From Acanthaster planci (taxonomy: Eukaryota; Echinodermata; Asteroidea; Valvatida; Acanthasteridae): 26,663 nucleotides of DNA. Below the pieces are notes generated by a model, which worked only from the letters and a program-made list of their open reading frames with translations, made no database searches and was not told the DNA's origin. How positions within the stretch are numbered: the stretch's first letter is position 1; each line of letters begins with the position of its first letter. Below are positions 1-11,300 of this stretch, piece after piece. The DNA lies in NCBI RefSeq assembly GCF_001949145.1, contig NW_019091526.1, forward strand, positions 768,299 through 794,961. The letters run 5' to 3'. A program made the translations under genes and the position numbers.

Positions 1-501
1 CAGTGTGCATAATAATTGACGACAACTTTGGTTTTTGGCCCGTTTTTGTTTCCAATTTCTAATATGCCGAATAGATGACTGAATGACCCAATAGCACGTT
101 TTACGTGAATTTAAAAATCTTCCCCGAAGTTAATGAGCTGCAAAACTGAGTAGTACTATTTCAGTGTTTAGAAGTAAATACATTAGCGATTCAATAACAA
201 TTCAATAGGTTTCATAAAACTAGATAGTTTTCTGGATTTTGCGTTTTGTCCACCCTCTCAATACAATCAAATGGCCAGTGTGTATTATAAGTATTGACCG
301 ACACCTTTATTTTTTGACCCTACTTTGTTCTCGCGTGAATTTAAAAAAGTTAATGAACTGCCAAACAGAGTAGTACAATAATTATTGAGTGTTTAGAAGT
401 AAATGAATACATTCGAAATTCAATAATGACCCAATTCGTTCCATAAAACTGGTTGGTTTTTTCTTATTGTCCACCCTATTGTCCATCTGTGCACAACTGG
501 C
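1..501. repeat. Diverged tandem direct duplication, about 275 bp plus 226 bp
   Basis: Two head-to-tail copies are visible. Copy A is 1-275 and copy B is 276-501. Both start with CAGTGTG and share, in the same order, blocks such as CGTGAATTTAAAAA, AGTTAATGA, GTGTTTAGAAGTAAAT, a TTCATAAAAC/TTCCATAAAAC block and TTGTCCACCCT. Copy B lacks roughly 50 bp present in copy A around positions 55-105. Identity is imperfect, so the duplication is old. It lies just beyond the 3' end of the minus-strand transposase-like ORF and is probably part of that element's terminal region. The window starts exactly at a copy boundary, so more copies may lie outside. Confidence 0.75.
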
Positions 502-547
502 CAGGAGTTACGATGTCACTCACAAGAAATGACTAGATAGTACTGTC

Positions 548-2065
548 TCACCCGGTAGTGTTCGTAACTTGGTGTGGAAGATTCTTATAAAATGCTACAT
601 GATCTGGATGCTGTAATACTGGGGTTGGTCCTCTACACAATCTCACCAGGTCTTCAAACTTTCCCGAAGACAGTTTGGGGGGTCCACCTTCGTAAGCTTG
701 TTTTGGCTGTCCATTCAATTCTTGTAATGAATGTCTGGAAATGTTTCTGAGATCAATGGTGCCCCACTTAGTATCCAGGTGAGACATTTTGACTTTGATT
801 TTTCCCAGGAACTTCTTATCAACGTATATTTCCACAACCTTTGTCCAATCACAATTTCCACCCTCCACGGTAGATCTGGCTCGCAGGAGGTGCATCCGTT
901 TTGACAATTCCTTCCAATCAAAAATATCGGACGTCTTCACCTCTACCACCCGGTAAGGCTCAGGGTGTCTACGTGCCAGACTCAGGACAGCTACAAGTTG
1001 GGACGGGAGAAAAATATCCCCTACCCCCTTCAAACACCTTTCTATGGCACTATGCATAGAGTCACCTTCATTCTGTCCGTGATTGGTAGCGAAAAAGTGA
1101 AGTGTAATTCTCTGGATGGATTTGGAGCTCGAAACAAAATAGTGCAGCATTGTAGGAATAATGGTGTTCTTATTTTGGCCGGGGCACCCATCACAGTAAA
1201 GAGCAATTTCTTGCTTTCCTTGATTGTCTAACTTTTTCAGGTGATTGAACAAATTGCTTGAAATTTCATTTGACCCCCTTCGGGCCTGGCCTTCATGATG
1301 CACATAACAAGTACCTGTTTTTGTTGCAAGTTCAAAAACCGTAAAGTTGTAACAAGAAAGTCGGCGTTTGTAAAATACCTCTCCACGCTCTGACTTTGGC
1401 AAGTAAATGACCTGTTGCAAATCAAATACCACGGCTTCGAACAGGTCAGGCTGGGCAAGTTCTCTGGTCTGGAACTGCGCCTTAATTTCCCGAACTCTTA
1501 CCTTTTCCTCAGTGTGTTTTTCATAAATTGACCTTATTGTTTCCTTTTCTTCTGCAGAACCCTTATAAAAAGTCTCACAAATGCCACAAAGGTCCTTTTT
1601 TGGGGTATGGAACTTTAGTTTCATTTCTTTCAGTACTTTCCGAAACAAAGACTCGGAGGCCTTTGTAGAATCGGGATGATCACTGAGGTAGAGATCATAC
1701 ATCTTTTTCACATTGAGATCACGAGACAAATACTGATACTGTGTGCTGGCTCGACAGTAGTGAGATACCATTTTGGGGAATCTCTCTATGTGTCTTCGCA
1801 TCTCATCTCGCAATTTCTGGTCATTTGCTTGTGTTTGCCTTCCTCCTCGTTTTTCTTCTTCCAGCATTCCACCTGTGGAGATTTTCTTGACAACTGTTCT
1901 GACTTGCCGCTCAGAAATTCCGACAGTGTTTAAGAACATTTTTTGGCACACTTGCTTTTTTTCATTATCTTTCCCGAAGGGGAGATAATATTCCACATGT
2001 TTTGTCTTTTGGGTGCTGTTATCGTCGNCGGTGGTGTAACTTAATAATAGTTGCTTATCCACCAC
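548..2065 (-). CDS. Putative DDE-type transposase of an unnamed multicopy family
   Basis: A single open frame of about 505 codons ends at TGA (548-550 on the minus strand). Residues 38-62 (QVCQKMFLNTVGISERQVRT) look like a helix-turn-helix. C160 and C163 (LCGICETF) form a CxxC knuckle. An RNase H-like acid triad is plausible: D215 in VVFDLQQ, D292 in LYCDGCPGQNKN, and E333 or D335 in NHGQNEGDSMHS, spaced 77 and 41 residues apart. I recognise the pattern from anonymous multicopy proteins in insect and other invertebrate genomes, but I do not know an official family name, so transposase is an inference. No ATG starts the frame. The far 5' end opens with GTG inside a 53-bp tandem repeat, after an in-frame TAG at 2072-2074; the first ATG is at about residue 43. 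The true start is either that ATG or an upstream exon. Position 2028 is an N, making residue 13 unknown. No stop or frameshift is seen, which suggests a young or selected copy. Confidence 0.7.
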   Translation of the reverse strand: MVDKQLLLSYTTXDDNSTQKTKHVEYYLPFGKDNEKKQVCQKMFLNTVGISERQVRTVVKKISTGGMLEEEKRGGRQTQANDQKLRDEMRRHIERFPKMVSHYCRASTQYQYLSRDLNVKKMYDLYLSDHPDSTKASESLFRKVLKEMKLKFHTPKKDLCGICETFYKGSAEEKETIRSIYEKHTEEKVRVREIKAQFQTRELAQPDLFEAVVFDLQQVIYLPKSERGEVFYKRRLSCYNFTVFELATKTGTCYVHHEGQARRGSNEISSNLFNHLKKLDNQGKQEIALYCDGCPGQNKNTIIPTMLHYFVSSSKSIQRITLHFFATNHGQNEGDSMHSAIERCLKGVGDIFLPSQLVAVLSLARRHPEPYRVVEVKTSDIFDWKELSKRMHLLRARSTVEGGNCDWTKVVEIYVDKKFLGKIKVKMSHLDTKWGTIDLRNISRHSLQELNGQPKQAYEGGPPKLSSGKFEDLVRLCRGPTPVLQHPDHVAFYKNLPHQVTNTTG

Positions 2066-2212
2066 TAGCGCCTAGCAGTGGCGGTGGTGTAACTTATTAA
2101 TAGTTGCTTATCCACCACTAGCGCCTAGCAGTGGCGGTGGTGTAACTTAATAATAGTTGCTTATCCACCACTAGCGCCTAGCAGTGATGGTGGTGTAACT
2201 TAATAATAGTTG
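2029..2212. repeat. 53-bp tandem repeat, about 3.5 copies
   Basis: Units lie at 2029-2081, 2082-2134 and 2135-2187, with a partial unit at 2188-2212. Copies differ at only one or two bases (an A/T change in the TTAATAATAG block and GG to AT at the third junction), so they are recent or homogenised. Each full unit contains a quasi-palindrome around CTAGCGCCTAG flanked by CCACT and AGTGG, which could form a hairpin. The array overlaps the 5' end of the minus-strand transposase-like ORF and could be a subterminal or promoter repeat of that element. Confidence 0.9.
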
Positions 2213-2362
2213 GAGGAATATGACTATTGGTCATTTACCCAAGAATGACGCAAGTGGTCGTTTCATATTATTGTCGAGCTTTCACACTAACTCTTTTGTA
2301 CAATACAACATACATTTCGGCACAGCTTGTTGAATAGGCCTACACTGTATACAGTACTACCA

Positions 2363-2548
2363 TTAAGGCCGGTTCATACTTCACCCGACAGCGAACACTA
2401 ACAGGAATTTGCGACGTCAAATCATACGTTTACGTTGCGAATTCGTACAAGTTGAACACATTTCAACTCAGCGAAATTTCGCCGCAAAGTTATCGTGAAG
2501 TCAAGTCCGCGTCGATTTACATTCGCTTGAAGAATGAACCGGCCTTTA
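2363..2548. mobile_element. MITE, 180 bp, with TTA target-site duplication
   Basis: The element runs from 2366 to 2545. Its left end reads AGGCCGGTTCATACTTCA and the reverse complement of its right end reads AGGCCGGTTCATTCTTCA, giving 18-bp terminal inverted repeats with one mismatch. Both sides are flanked by TTA (2363-2365 and 2546-2548). A 3-bp TWA duplication is the rule for the PIF/Harbinger superfamily, so this is probably a non-autonomous Harbinger-like MITE. It carries no coding capacity. Spurious short ORFs on both strands run through it. Confidence 0.82.
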
Positions 2549-5500
2549 CAAAACAGTTTGAACAAAGATATTTTCAAACTCGTATAATGATTCCTATGAG
2601 AGTTGCATTGCCAGTGGTGCACCCAAGGAGAAGGAGGGTGCTCGGAGCTTGTTCCCTAGAGGTTTATCTTTTTTGGGGGGAGTCTGCAAACCAAAGAAGA
2701 TGTTAAATACATCAACATCTTCTTGCCGTACATCACAGTGGCAGTGGCTTGAGTATCCTGAGATATTTTCAGAGTAAATTCCTATCCGAGCCGCTCCCCC
2801 TGATAGAGGCTTGGGTGCTCTACTTGATATTTATTGTCGACGTAACATTTATTTCCGTTTTGCAATGTATATCAAGTTATACACAAATTCAATTAATGGA
2901 AGATTTATGACTACAAGATTGAAAGTTAAATGAGGCCATGGGACATCGAAATAAAGGGGGGGGCAGATCGGAGGCATAGGGCCTATTTCAAGTATGTTTG
3001 AGACTTCTGTTTTCGAGGATTGAATTTTAAACGGTTTCTACATCAAAATGCCTTTTTTATGATTCTTCAGCTACCGTAGTTCTTTTCAGAAATTGTGATC
3101 GTATCCTGCATTTCATGTGATATCTTTGTTTTACGTACTACTACTCTTCCTTCGTTGAGCTTTACTATTTACTTTTTTTACATTTTTTTTTGTTTCTGCC
3201 GTAAATCGGCTTGATTGTTTTGTTTACAATCACCGCAAGCAACTCAGTTTGAGTTTGTGTGAAATTGCTTCGGACTTTCAGTTTAACTTTTTCAAATGTT
3301 GTTTAACATCATGGTGATGTATATGATAGTGAGGATGTTATCTTACATCATTAGTATTTTATGTCAGTAAATTTGTGCCGAGAAGTTTTGTGAAGACAGT
3401 TGGAAGCGTTGAGTTACTGAGCTTTTGTTATCGAGTAAAAGTGTTATGGTACATTTAAAAGCTGAGCTCTGTGCGTAATTAAGGTTGTCAACAGAGCTTC
3501 TGAAACTCCGTGTGTATAGGTTATACCACACACTAAATTTCATGATCCGACTGTCTCTTGTTCTGATTGGCCAAGGTGTCATGTACGTGTCCATGCAGCG
3601 GTCTATCCATGGGGACGGTGGGGAGTTCCCTTGGTGACATGTTTTCTATTTCATTTTTTAAGGAATTAAAAACAACAAACAGTACCACCATACCTGATCG
3701 GGTGAGGATGGTTTTACGGGTAAAACATAATATAGTTGTTTGGGAGAGAGGAATTCCAGCCCCCCCCCAAAAAAAAACCCTTGATACCGGTATGCCACTG
3801 CTTTTATGCAAATTAAGTAGGAGTTGCAGGGGCAGTCTCTGACTTCCCCTAAAAGAGGCCGTTTTTATTTCAAACCTCCTCTTCGTCTCTGTATTTGGTT
3901 CACCACGATTAATCTGGAACGTTTGCTCTCTGACCCAAATGGAAGTTTTTACAGCTTGGCCTGGTGTTAGACAATTGGCCTTTTCTTTTTTTGAAATGAA
4001 GATTCGTTGAGTTAAAGGGTCTAGGTTTTTAAAGCATCTAAATTCATTTTACCCGATGATTGTGAAGCTGCATTGGTTTGTAAAAACTCGTGCTTTTTAA
4101 AATAGGCCAGAGCTTTTGTTTCGTGGTTTTTTTCAGGTCGGCATACGTTTATATTAAACGGAATTTTGCGATCATGGTTTAGAACCAAGTCCTTACAAAA
4201 ATATAACTTTGTGGTCAGTATTTTAAATGAGATCTGTTGGAACACGATTGTGATTTTGTTTCCCGATTTTCCCCATGTATATAGGATACCTGGTACCATC
4301 AGGAAGTATATTGCACATTGTTATACGAGGTATGCAATTATGTTATACAATCCCATGAAATAGTATTGTACTTAATGTTAATTATTATATATGAGAAGCT
4401 ATTATAGATTTGTAATCATCTTCTAGTTTTTGTGCAATTTTTCAAATCGCTTGCCACGGTGGCACGTATTGAAATATGAAATTCTATATAGTTGCAGATC
4501 TTACCGTAATAGTCCTGAGGAGTAAAGGCCGTAACATTTACCCAACATTTTCTTTTCGCTTTGTGATTGCCGTAGAACATTGCCACTACATGTAGCCGAA
4601 TTGCATTCCACTGTTGTTTCGAGATTTCAGATCTTTTACACTTGTCTTTATTTATATAGTACTGTCGATAACTTTGCTCATGAATGCTGCACATAATTGG
4701 AAGGTGTGAATAAAATAAGCCAGAAGGGATATTGAATTCGTGAAACTGGTGTTTTACTATTGTCTGAAACTGCTTGTCCAGTGTTACTGCTGCAGGTATT
4801 GCAGTTTTCATAGTAAAATTAAGCATTATTTTCTCTACATTACTATACTTGTCAATATTGTGATGAATACATTGACTTAGGGGTGGGGGTATATTTTGTT
4901 CTCTTTCGTAATGTCATGAAAGTTCGGTTCAAAAAAGACGTGAAGTCGACTTGTCTACAAGTTGGTCATGTTAAGATGGTGTCACCCTGATACCGTGTGG
5001 GTATGAAAAGCTCACAGACGGTTGCTGTTTTGTACGATCTGGTTTCACATACACTGCCAAATCGTTTGGGATTTTTAGTTTTAAAATTAAAACGTTTGGG
5101 TACGACGTTGTCAGTGCTGTATCAAGGTGTTCATCTCGCTCTTTCACATGATAAATTATTTTTCTATAAACAACGAAAGGGCATTGGGTTGGTCCACTCT
5201 TACTTGTTGCCGTGTGGGATATCAAGAGAATCCCTTTTAAAAATCAAATTATAAAATCACTTTTATTTTTTGCTTTAGAAAGATTAACATGAATAATTGT
5301 AACACAAAACAGATTATTACAATTTGGTGTAGAAAGTTTAAAAATGGTTCCCCTGGAATAGTTTAGCTTTTTCCCTTGAAATTTGCACAGATTTTCAGTT
5401 TGCCCGTTGAAAAAAATTAGCGTGCTCGATGGTGTACAACATAGAACAGGATATAAGCAATTGCATAATTGTTTGCGGGAGTATACATGTAGTCAACTTA

Positions 5501-8101
5501 TGTTGATCCAATCAGCATTATCGCTATTAACACCATCACGATCATTTTAAGGATATCCCCATTGTCAACACCATTAGCATTATCGATAGCATTACCATAA
5601 ACCATCCTCACATGGCTACGCTTGCGAAGAGGAGAACATGGACTAGTAAAACCATGATAAATTGGCTCCTGTCTATACATTCCAAACCAGTAGAATCATA
5701 GAATGACCGTTGGGTGGCAAAAAGTGATAAGAAGCTAAGACAGCAGTGATTGCTATCACAAATACCTGAGGACCGAATCGTTTATTTGTGAAACTTACAT
5801 GAATCAGAGATGATGACCAATAGTTGTCATATCACACCATATGAAGCTAGACTCTGTACAAGTCCTCCCAAATGTCACTTATGATTGACAATAAACACAT
5901 CAAAAAATGAAATTTGAAGCCTGATTGTATTTCTCAAGTACAAATTGAGCAAGCATAGCAAACCATGGCCTTTGTGAGACTTCTGAACTTTGATTCATGA
6001 TATTGCGATAAGAAAACCTGCTCTACAACGGGGGTGAAAACCTGCCCCTTAACCACTGTATGTGATTTTGCCGTTCCATGCAAAGCAGAGGTCTCCAGAG
6101 TTGGGGAGTGATACACTGTACTACTCACCACTGCCCTCACCAAGGCTATGCGAGTAATTGGATCTACCTCTTGTATACAAAAGAGACCCCAAAGAGGAGC
6201 CAGCAAAGTGGGAAAATGGGGAAAATGCCCCGATATCGGAATTATAATATTCTGATGAAAATATTTACATGCCTATGCATGATAATTCTTAGTAAACAAC
6301 CGGGCCACCCTCTTACTTAAAGTTTTACCAACCTCGAAAGTATTGGCAAAGTGATTTCATCGCTAAGCATTATCACCATTACCCCCACCCATCCACACAC
6401 GCGCATTATGGCCGCTTTAATCCTCCGGTCCAAACAAGGTCGACAAGGTTGGTACACAACATCATGCCTTAGATGTAAGCAAAACGACATAATTCATGCG
6501 AAATCAACCTCTTTAAAGCTTAACATGCGCTTACTCGAAAAAAATCGTTAGGACACGGAGGATATGGTGTGACCGTAACCACGCTATTGCCTTCTGCTAT
6601 TACACACTTATTATTTGGCCTGGTTATTGTCCTTGGTTGGCAGGCAGTTTCTACTTCTTGTATCGATAGTTGTCGATATACCCCAAGTAAACCTTCAATG
6701 TAAACTCTACTGAGTAGTAAATCAATTTGGTTTGTAAACAGTGATAAAAACTTTCAGTTTGTATCATTCCCTGTGCTGTGTTCAAACTTTGTTGTTGATG
6801 TTTGAATGAAATAACTGAAATCGGATGAAATAACTGAAATCGTCCCCTGCAACAGCAAACAAGGCGGTATGCCTCGAGTTTCGCGTTTGCTTTCATTCGC
6901 TATGTAAGCACAACTACCGGTGTATGTGTTCCACAAAAGTTCATTAAAATAAAAAACTAATGGTTACCGTGTGTTGGAAAGCCTTCCCTTTAAAATTCTC
7001 ATGGACTCATGATAGCTCGTCTACTCCCAACACACAGAGAGTAGGGTACCTGGGCGTGACCTCCGTGAAGTACCGTTACAACTGGAACTCAGATAAGACT
7101 TGTCAAAGTAAATGCTACTAGATAGCGACATGGCATGATCAAGCCAGTTAATCCATGCGTCATACTGAAAGAAATGGCAACATCAGTTGCTTCATGACGA
7201 AGATTTACGGACCAACACAGTTGCTAACTACGTTTTATGCCTGCGTTACCTTTCCCAAACGGAATTAGACGATTTCAGGCGGGAATCGACAATCTTGTTT
7301 TCAATCACATACAACAGTCGGGGGTAGATAGACAGTCGGTTCCCCTGTGGTCTAATAAGCCCTCAACGTTTGATAAAGTGACAAGAGGAAAAGAGCAAAT
7401 ACTATGTGCTGTTAGCTTAATGATTACACGGTAAGTTAAGTAAGTATAGATCTGCGAGCAGTATACGCCCCATGCAAAATCGGTTTGAGCTGGAGAATAA
7501 AGAAATCTTCAGCCTTGGTGGATAGGTGTTGTGGAGACAATCGAGTTCACCCATAGGTTTCTGCTTTGTTTGTAATTTGGCGTTTCATTTGAGCTGCTGA
7601 TGGGCAGACCAATTGTTTAGGTTAGATGTTCTTTCCTGTACGAGAAACAAAGAAAACTTGAAGGGGAAACAGCAATACTGGCGGTGAGTGTTTGTTGTCA
7701 GTTCTTATGGACCAGTGAACAAAAATAGGTCCTGACAGTGCAAGTCATTGATTGAACGCGATTTCTTGGCGTTTCTTTCATTGTTGTAAACAGCACCTTA
7801 TGAACTCTGGGAGACATCCAAAAGTTGAGGAGCTTCCTCCTAAATAAACTTATTTGAAATAGCTGAACAACTTTTTGGCAACTTGTAAAGAATGGCATGC
7901 GGGGTATGGTTTATTTAAAATAGTTTCAAACGAAAAGAATTCAACATAAGTGGTAATATGCAATCCTTATGTGTCGTCATTTCTGATGATAGTGGACAGT
8001 GGTTTTATTATTTTTTAACTTTAGTTAGAAAACCCCCTTTATGCTGGAGCTGTATATCGGGAAAAATAACATTAAGAAGGTTAATGGTGCTCCAGTGCAA
8101 T
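2549..8101. other. Intergenic region without a supported gene
   Basis: Only short ORFs without recognisable motifs occur here. Small structures include an 11-bp perfect hairpin (AAGAAGATGTT at 2694-2704 with AACATCTTCTT at 2714-2724), a C-run followed by an A-run near 3761-3777, a degenerate ATT/ACC-rich microsatellite-like stretch at about 5512-5605, and a 19-bp direct duplication at 6806-6842. The non-coding 5' exon and promoter of the SLCO gene may lie in its right part, but I see no decisive signal. Confidence 0.6.
6806..6842. repeat. Two tandem copies of a 19-bp unit
   Basis: ATGAAATAACTGAAATCG occurs at 6806-6823 and again at 6825-6842, a perfect 18-bp match with a 1-bp spacer (period 19). 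This is a simple local duplication with no apparent function. Confidence 0.85.
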
Positions 8102-8362
8102 ATGACTCCCGATGATGATGGTCTGGTTACGGACAGCGATGGTGGCCACATCGAAAATGGCAACGGAAACATACAGACGGAACAGAACGCCAACAGGAAG
8201 GGGTGCGATATCACTGCGACGTCGGACCTCAACAAGGACGTGGAGGACCCCGCAAAGAGCCCATTTCGCTACGGTTGCTTCGGCTGGACTCCTCGGTGGA
8301 TGCAGCGGTTCAACCGAGCCCCTTGGTTGTTAATCGTGCTCAGCGCATTTTGTACTGCTCAG
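8102..8362 (+). CDS. SLCO: SLCO coding exon 1: N-terminal tail and start of TM1
   Basis: This exon encodes residues 1-87 and ends in phase 0 at CAG followed by donor GTAACG. Residues 1-53 are polar and acidic (MTPDDDGLVTDSDGG), as expected for a cytosolic tail. FGWTPRWMQRFNRAPWLL precedes TM1. Any upstream non-coding exon is not identified. Confidence 0.88.
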
Positions 8363-11300
8363 GTAACGCTAACGACTGTGGACTGCAAATGCTGTCCCTG
8401 TCGCACACGCGAGGAGACCAATCAGACGCTATGGACTCCATGCACTTCATTTCACCCTCAACAAACCAATTATAATAATTATGAACGTATCAGGTTGGCA
8501 AATTATGTTCAGGTCGGGATTGCAAACCACGAAGGCATGCGGTTTTTACCTTTACAACAATTCCCCATTTATTTGTATCTTGCCTATATTAGTGGACACC
8601 AACTCAATCTGCATTTACAAAACCTCTTTTTTTCTGTGTAGTATAGAACGCATTACCAATACATGTATAAACAGATGGGCTTTACAAGCCTACATCTGAC
8701 TTAACGCAGACATATAGGACCCGCCAGTCCTCGAGCATACGTGTGGAGCCAAAGGCAGATCCGCAGGGAAATGTGTTTGTTACTTGTTAAACGATTTGTT
8801 TCTGCTACCTGCCTCGTTCATGTTGTCCAAAAAATGAGGTTTCTTCTTGGCCTTCTGCAGGGTCTCGTTATCAACGGTTACATAAACACCGGTATAGGCA
8901 CCATTGAACGCCGTTTCGAGCTGAGCAGCAGGGCATCGGGGCTTATCGTCAGCATGTACGATATCACGTGCGCAATCCTGGTCCTGTTCGTGACGTACGT
9001 TGGTGGGCGTGGCCACAAACCCAAATGGCTGACCTGGGGGTTAATTTTCATGGGCACTGGCTCCGCCATATTCGCCCTGCCCCATTTCACGACAGGTCTG
9101 TACCAGCCGGTGGTCGGCGCAGACTCCATCCTCTGCACGAATGACACTTCGGGAGAGCCACAGTGCCAAGACGGCACGGGTGGCGACTCCAGTCTGTCCA
9201 ATTACTTCTACCTGTTCCTGGTGGCTCAGGTGTTTCACGGGATAGGGGCCCTCCCGCTCTACACCCTCGGGGTCACGCTGCTGGACGAAAGCGTGACGAC
9301 AAAGCAGACTGGATTGTATCTGGGTAAAACAGTTGTCCTTTATGAACCTTGCAATTTAGACCTCCTTGGCATGCATAGCCTGAACAAAAAACACTAGAAC
9401 AAAGCAATAGTGCCGTCAGATCATCCCGTTCGGAGAAATATTATTTAAACCCGAAGTATGCCAGGGCGAAACGTGTATTTCAAACAGGTGGGGGGACAGC
9501 TGGCATGATACAACCAGATAGGCAGGAAAAGCCATATTCAAAGTCTAGTGTTACAAAACTATGCAAAATATTTTCTTTCTTTTAATCACTGCTATGGTTT
9601 GCTGTTTTATAACAAACTCATTCTTGGAAATCATGTAAACATCGGTACAAATATTAATCTGTGCATAGTAATCGGGAACGTGAAAATCTCCTTTTGACAG
9701 CTTGGTTCTACGGTTTCTCTGCACTCGGTCCGGCACTTGGTCTCGTCTCAGGTGGTGTCTTCCTTGGTATCTACACTGATCTACGAGCTGACAGGTAAGT
9801 CATCAACCATTGTCCGTCTCATTTGTGTGTTTTACTTGCGAGTTGTGGTCACGGGACGGGCTTACCCAAGAGGCACAGTAGACACTGCGCCTATAGTGCC
9901 TTCAGACAATTCAAAGACCTACGAAACCTTTCAGGTCGTACTAAGAGGTGTATCACAAAACGGAAACTTGAGCATTCAAGAACGCATTAGAAAAGTTCAC
10001 AGCTTACTCCGTCTTAACATCAACTCAAAGCACCAGGTCATCATGATAAGGGAGCATGTCAAGCTCAGAGACGGAGCAGGACATGCAGAACACTGGTGCC
10101 CATAGGGCCTAGAGTTGGTTCGCAGGACCTGTCAAGTTTTCTTACCTCCATGTGTCATTGTGTTGTCTGGAAAGCGGCTGCAAGGTTGGTGTGGAATGTG
10201 GTTGATGTAACTGGGTTTTAGTATTGGCTGTCATCATGGTTGTGCTCTGTACTTTTAGACGTGTTTTTGTGGTGTCAATAATTGTGTTAACGGCTTTATT
10301 GTTGTGGCTGTAGCTGTGGCTATGCTCAGGAACGCTTTCAGATATGGTTGTTTTCCGTTATGGTCGTGGTTTTAGTATGGATATGGTTTGGGCATTTGTT
10401 GGGCCGAGTTGGCAATGGTGAAAGTGTGGCGGATATTTTGTTTGTTCTTACAACGACGATTTGGCATTTTGCAACGCTCCTTTTATAATGAAGTTCCTAG
10501 CTAATTTGCAAGAGTGGTCTGGGTTTAACTCTTTCTCCCTAACAATTATGTGCTCTCCACATTTCCAGTTTTTGCTTAGTGAAAAATTGAATCCACGAAC
10601 TAACCATTTGTGATCCGTGCTTCCTTCATCAGTGACACAATGCATGGCATAGCCGTTTGAGTTAAGTAGTTCCGGGTTTAATTCACCATACATTAGTATA
10701 CTGTATTTTACACTTGTAGTGTCAATGTGACATCCTCGGACCCAGCCTGGGTAGGAGCATGGTGGATTGGTTTCGTCATAGGTGCCATTCTGTCCTACAT
10801 CGTTGCAATTCCAATGAGTGGGTTCCCAACAGAGTTGCCCAGTAAGCATTTCTTATCAGAGTTTCAATTAGCCACGTGAAGAGAACAAGTACCTTATCGC
10901 TAATTTAGTAACAAAACTACCAAGAAATCGGATACCCATATGGACCTTGGTTCATGTATCCCCTGAAAGGTTCAAAATGAGATAACTGACCTTCAATCCA
11001 GCACCAGTGGTGCCGCCCGCCCACCGCTTGGCTTGATGTCAAAATAAGCACTGCGTGAGCGATACAGGTCCAATCCACTGTACATGCGGAGCACTTACTG
11101 TTAAGCTGCATAATTAGAGTAGCAGCGTATTATTCACATGACGGGCTTTTGCAGTTTGTCGTCCTAAACAGATTCGATACCCGGTCTACCTAAGTTGCCG
11201 TTCTAATAAGGTAGGATTGCCTGTTATATGAAAAATGACATTTTTAGTGAGTGAGGTTCGGTCATTGCCTGCTTTTCGTTCTTAGCTACCGCCAAGATCC

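Noticed and set aside
4416-4826. 136-codon minus-strand ORF
   Set aside because: It is the longest ORF in the first intergenic region, but has no recognisable motif, no splice partners and AT-rich codon use. Probably chance.
7958-8101. In-frame 48-codon extension of SLCO exon 1 to an upstream ATG
   Set aside because: The extension is hydrophobic and unlike OATP N-termini. The acidic cytosolic tail starts naturally at ATG 8102. It may be 5' UTR.
8363-8641. Continuation of the exon 1 frame past the donor site
   Set aside because: The OATP match stops exactly at CAG/GTAACG and resumes in phase at 8861, so this is intron read-through.
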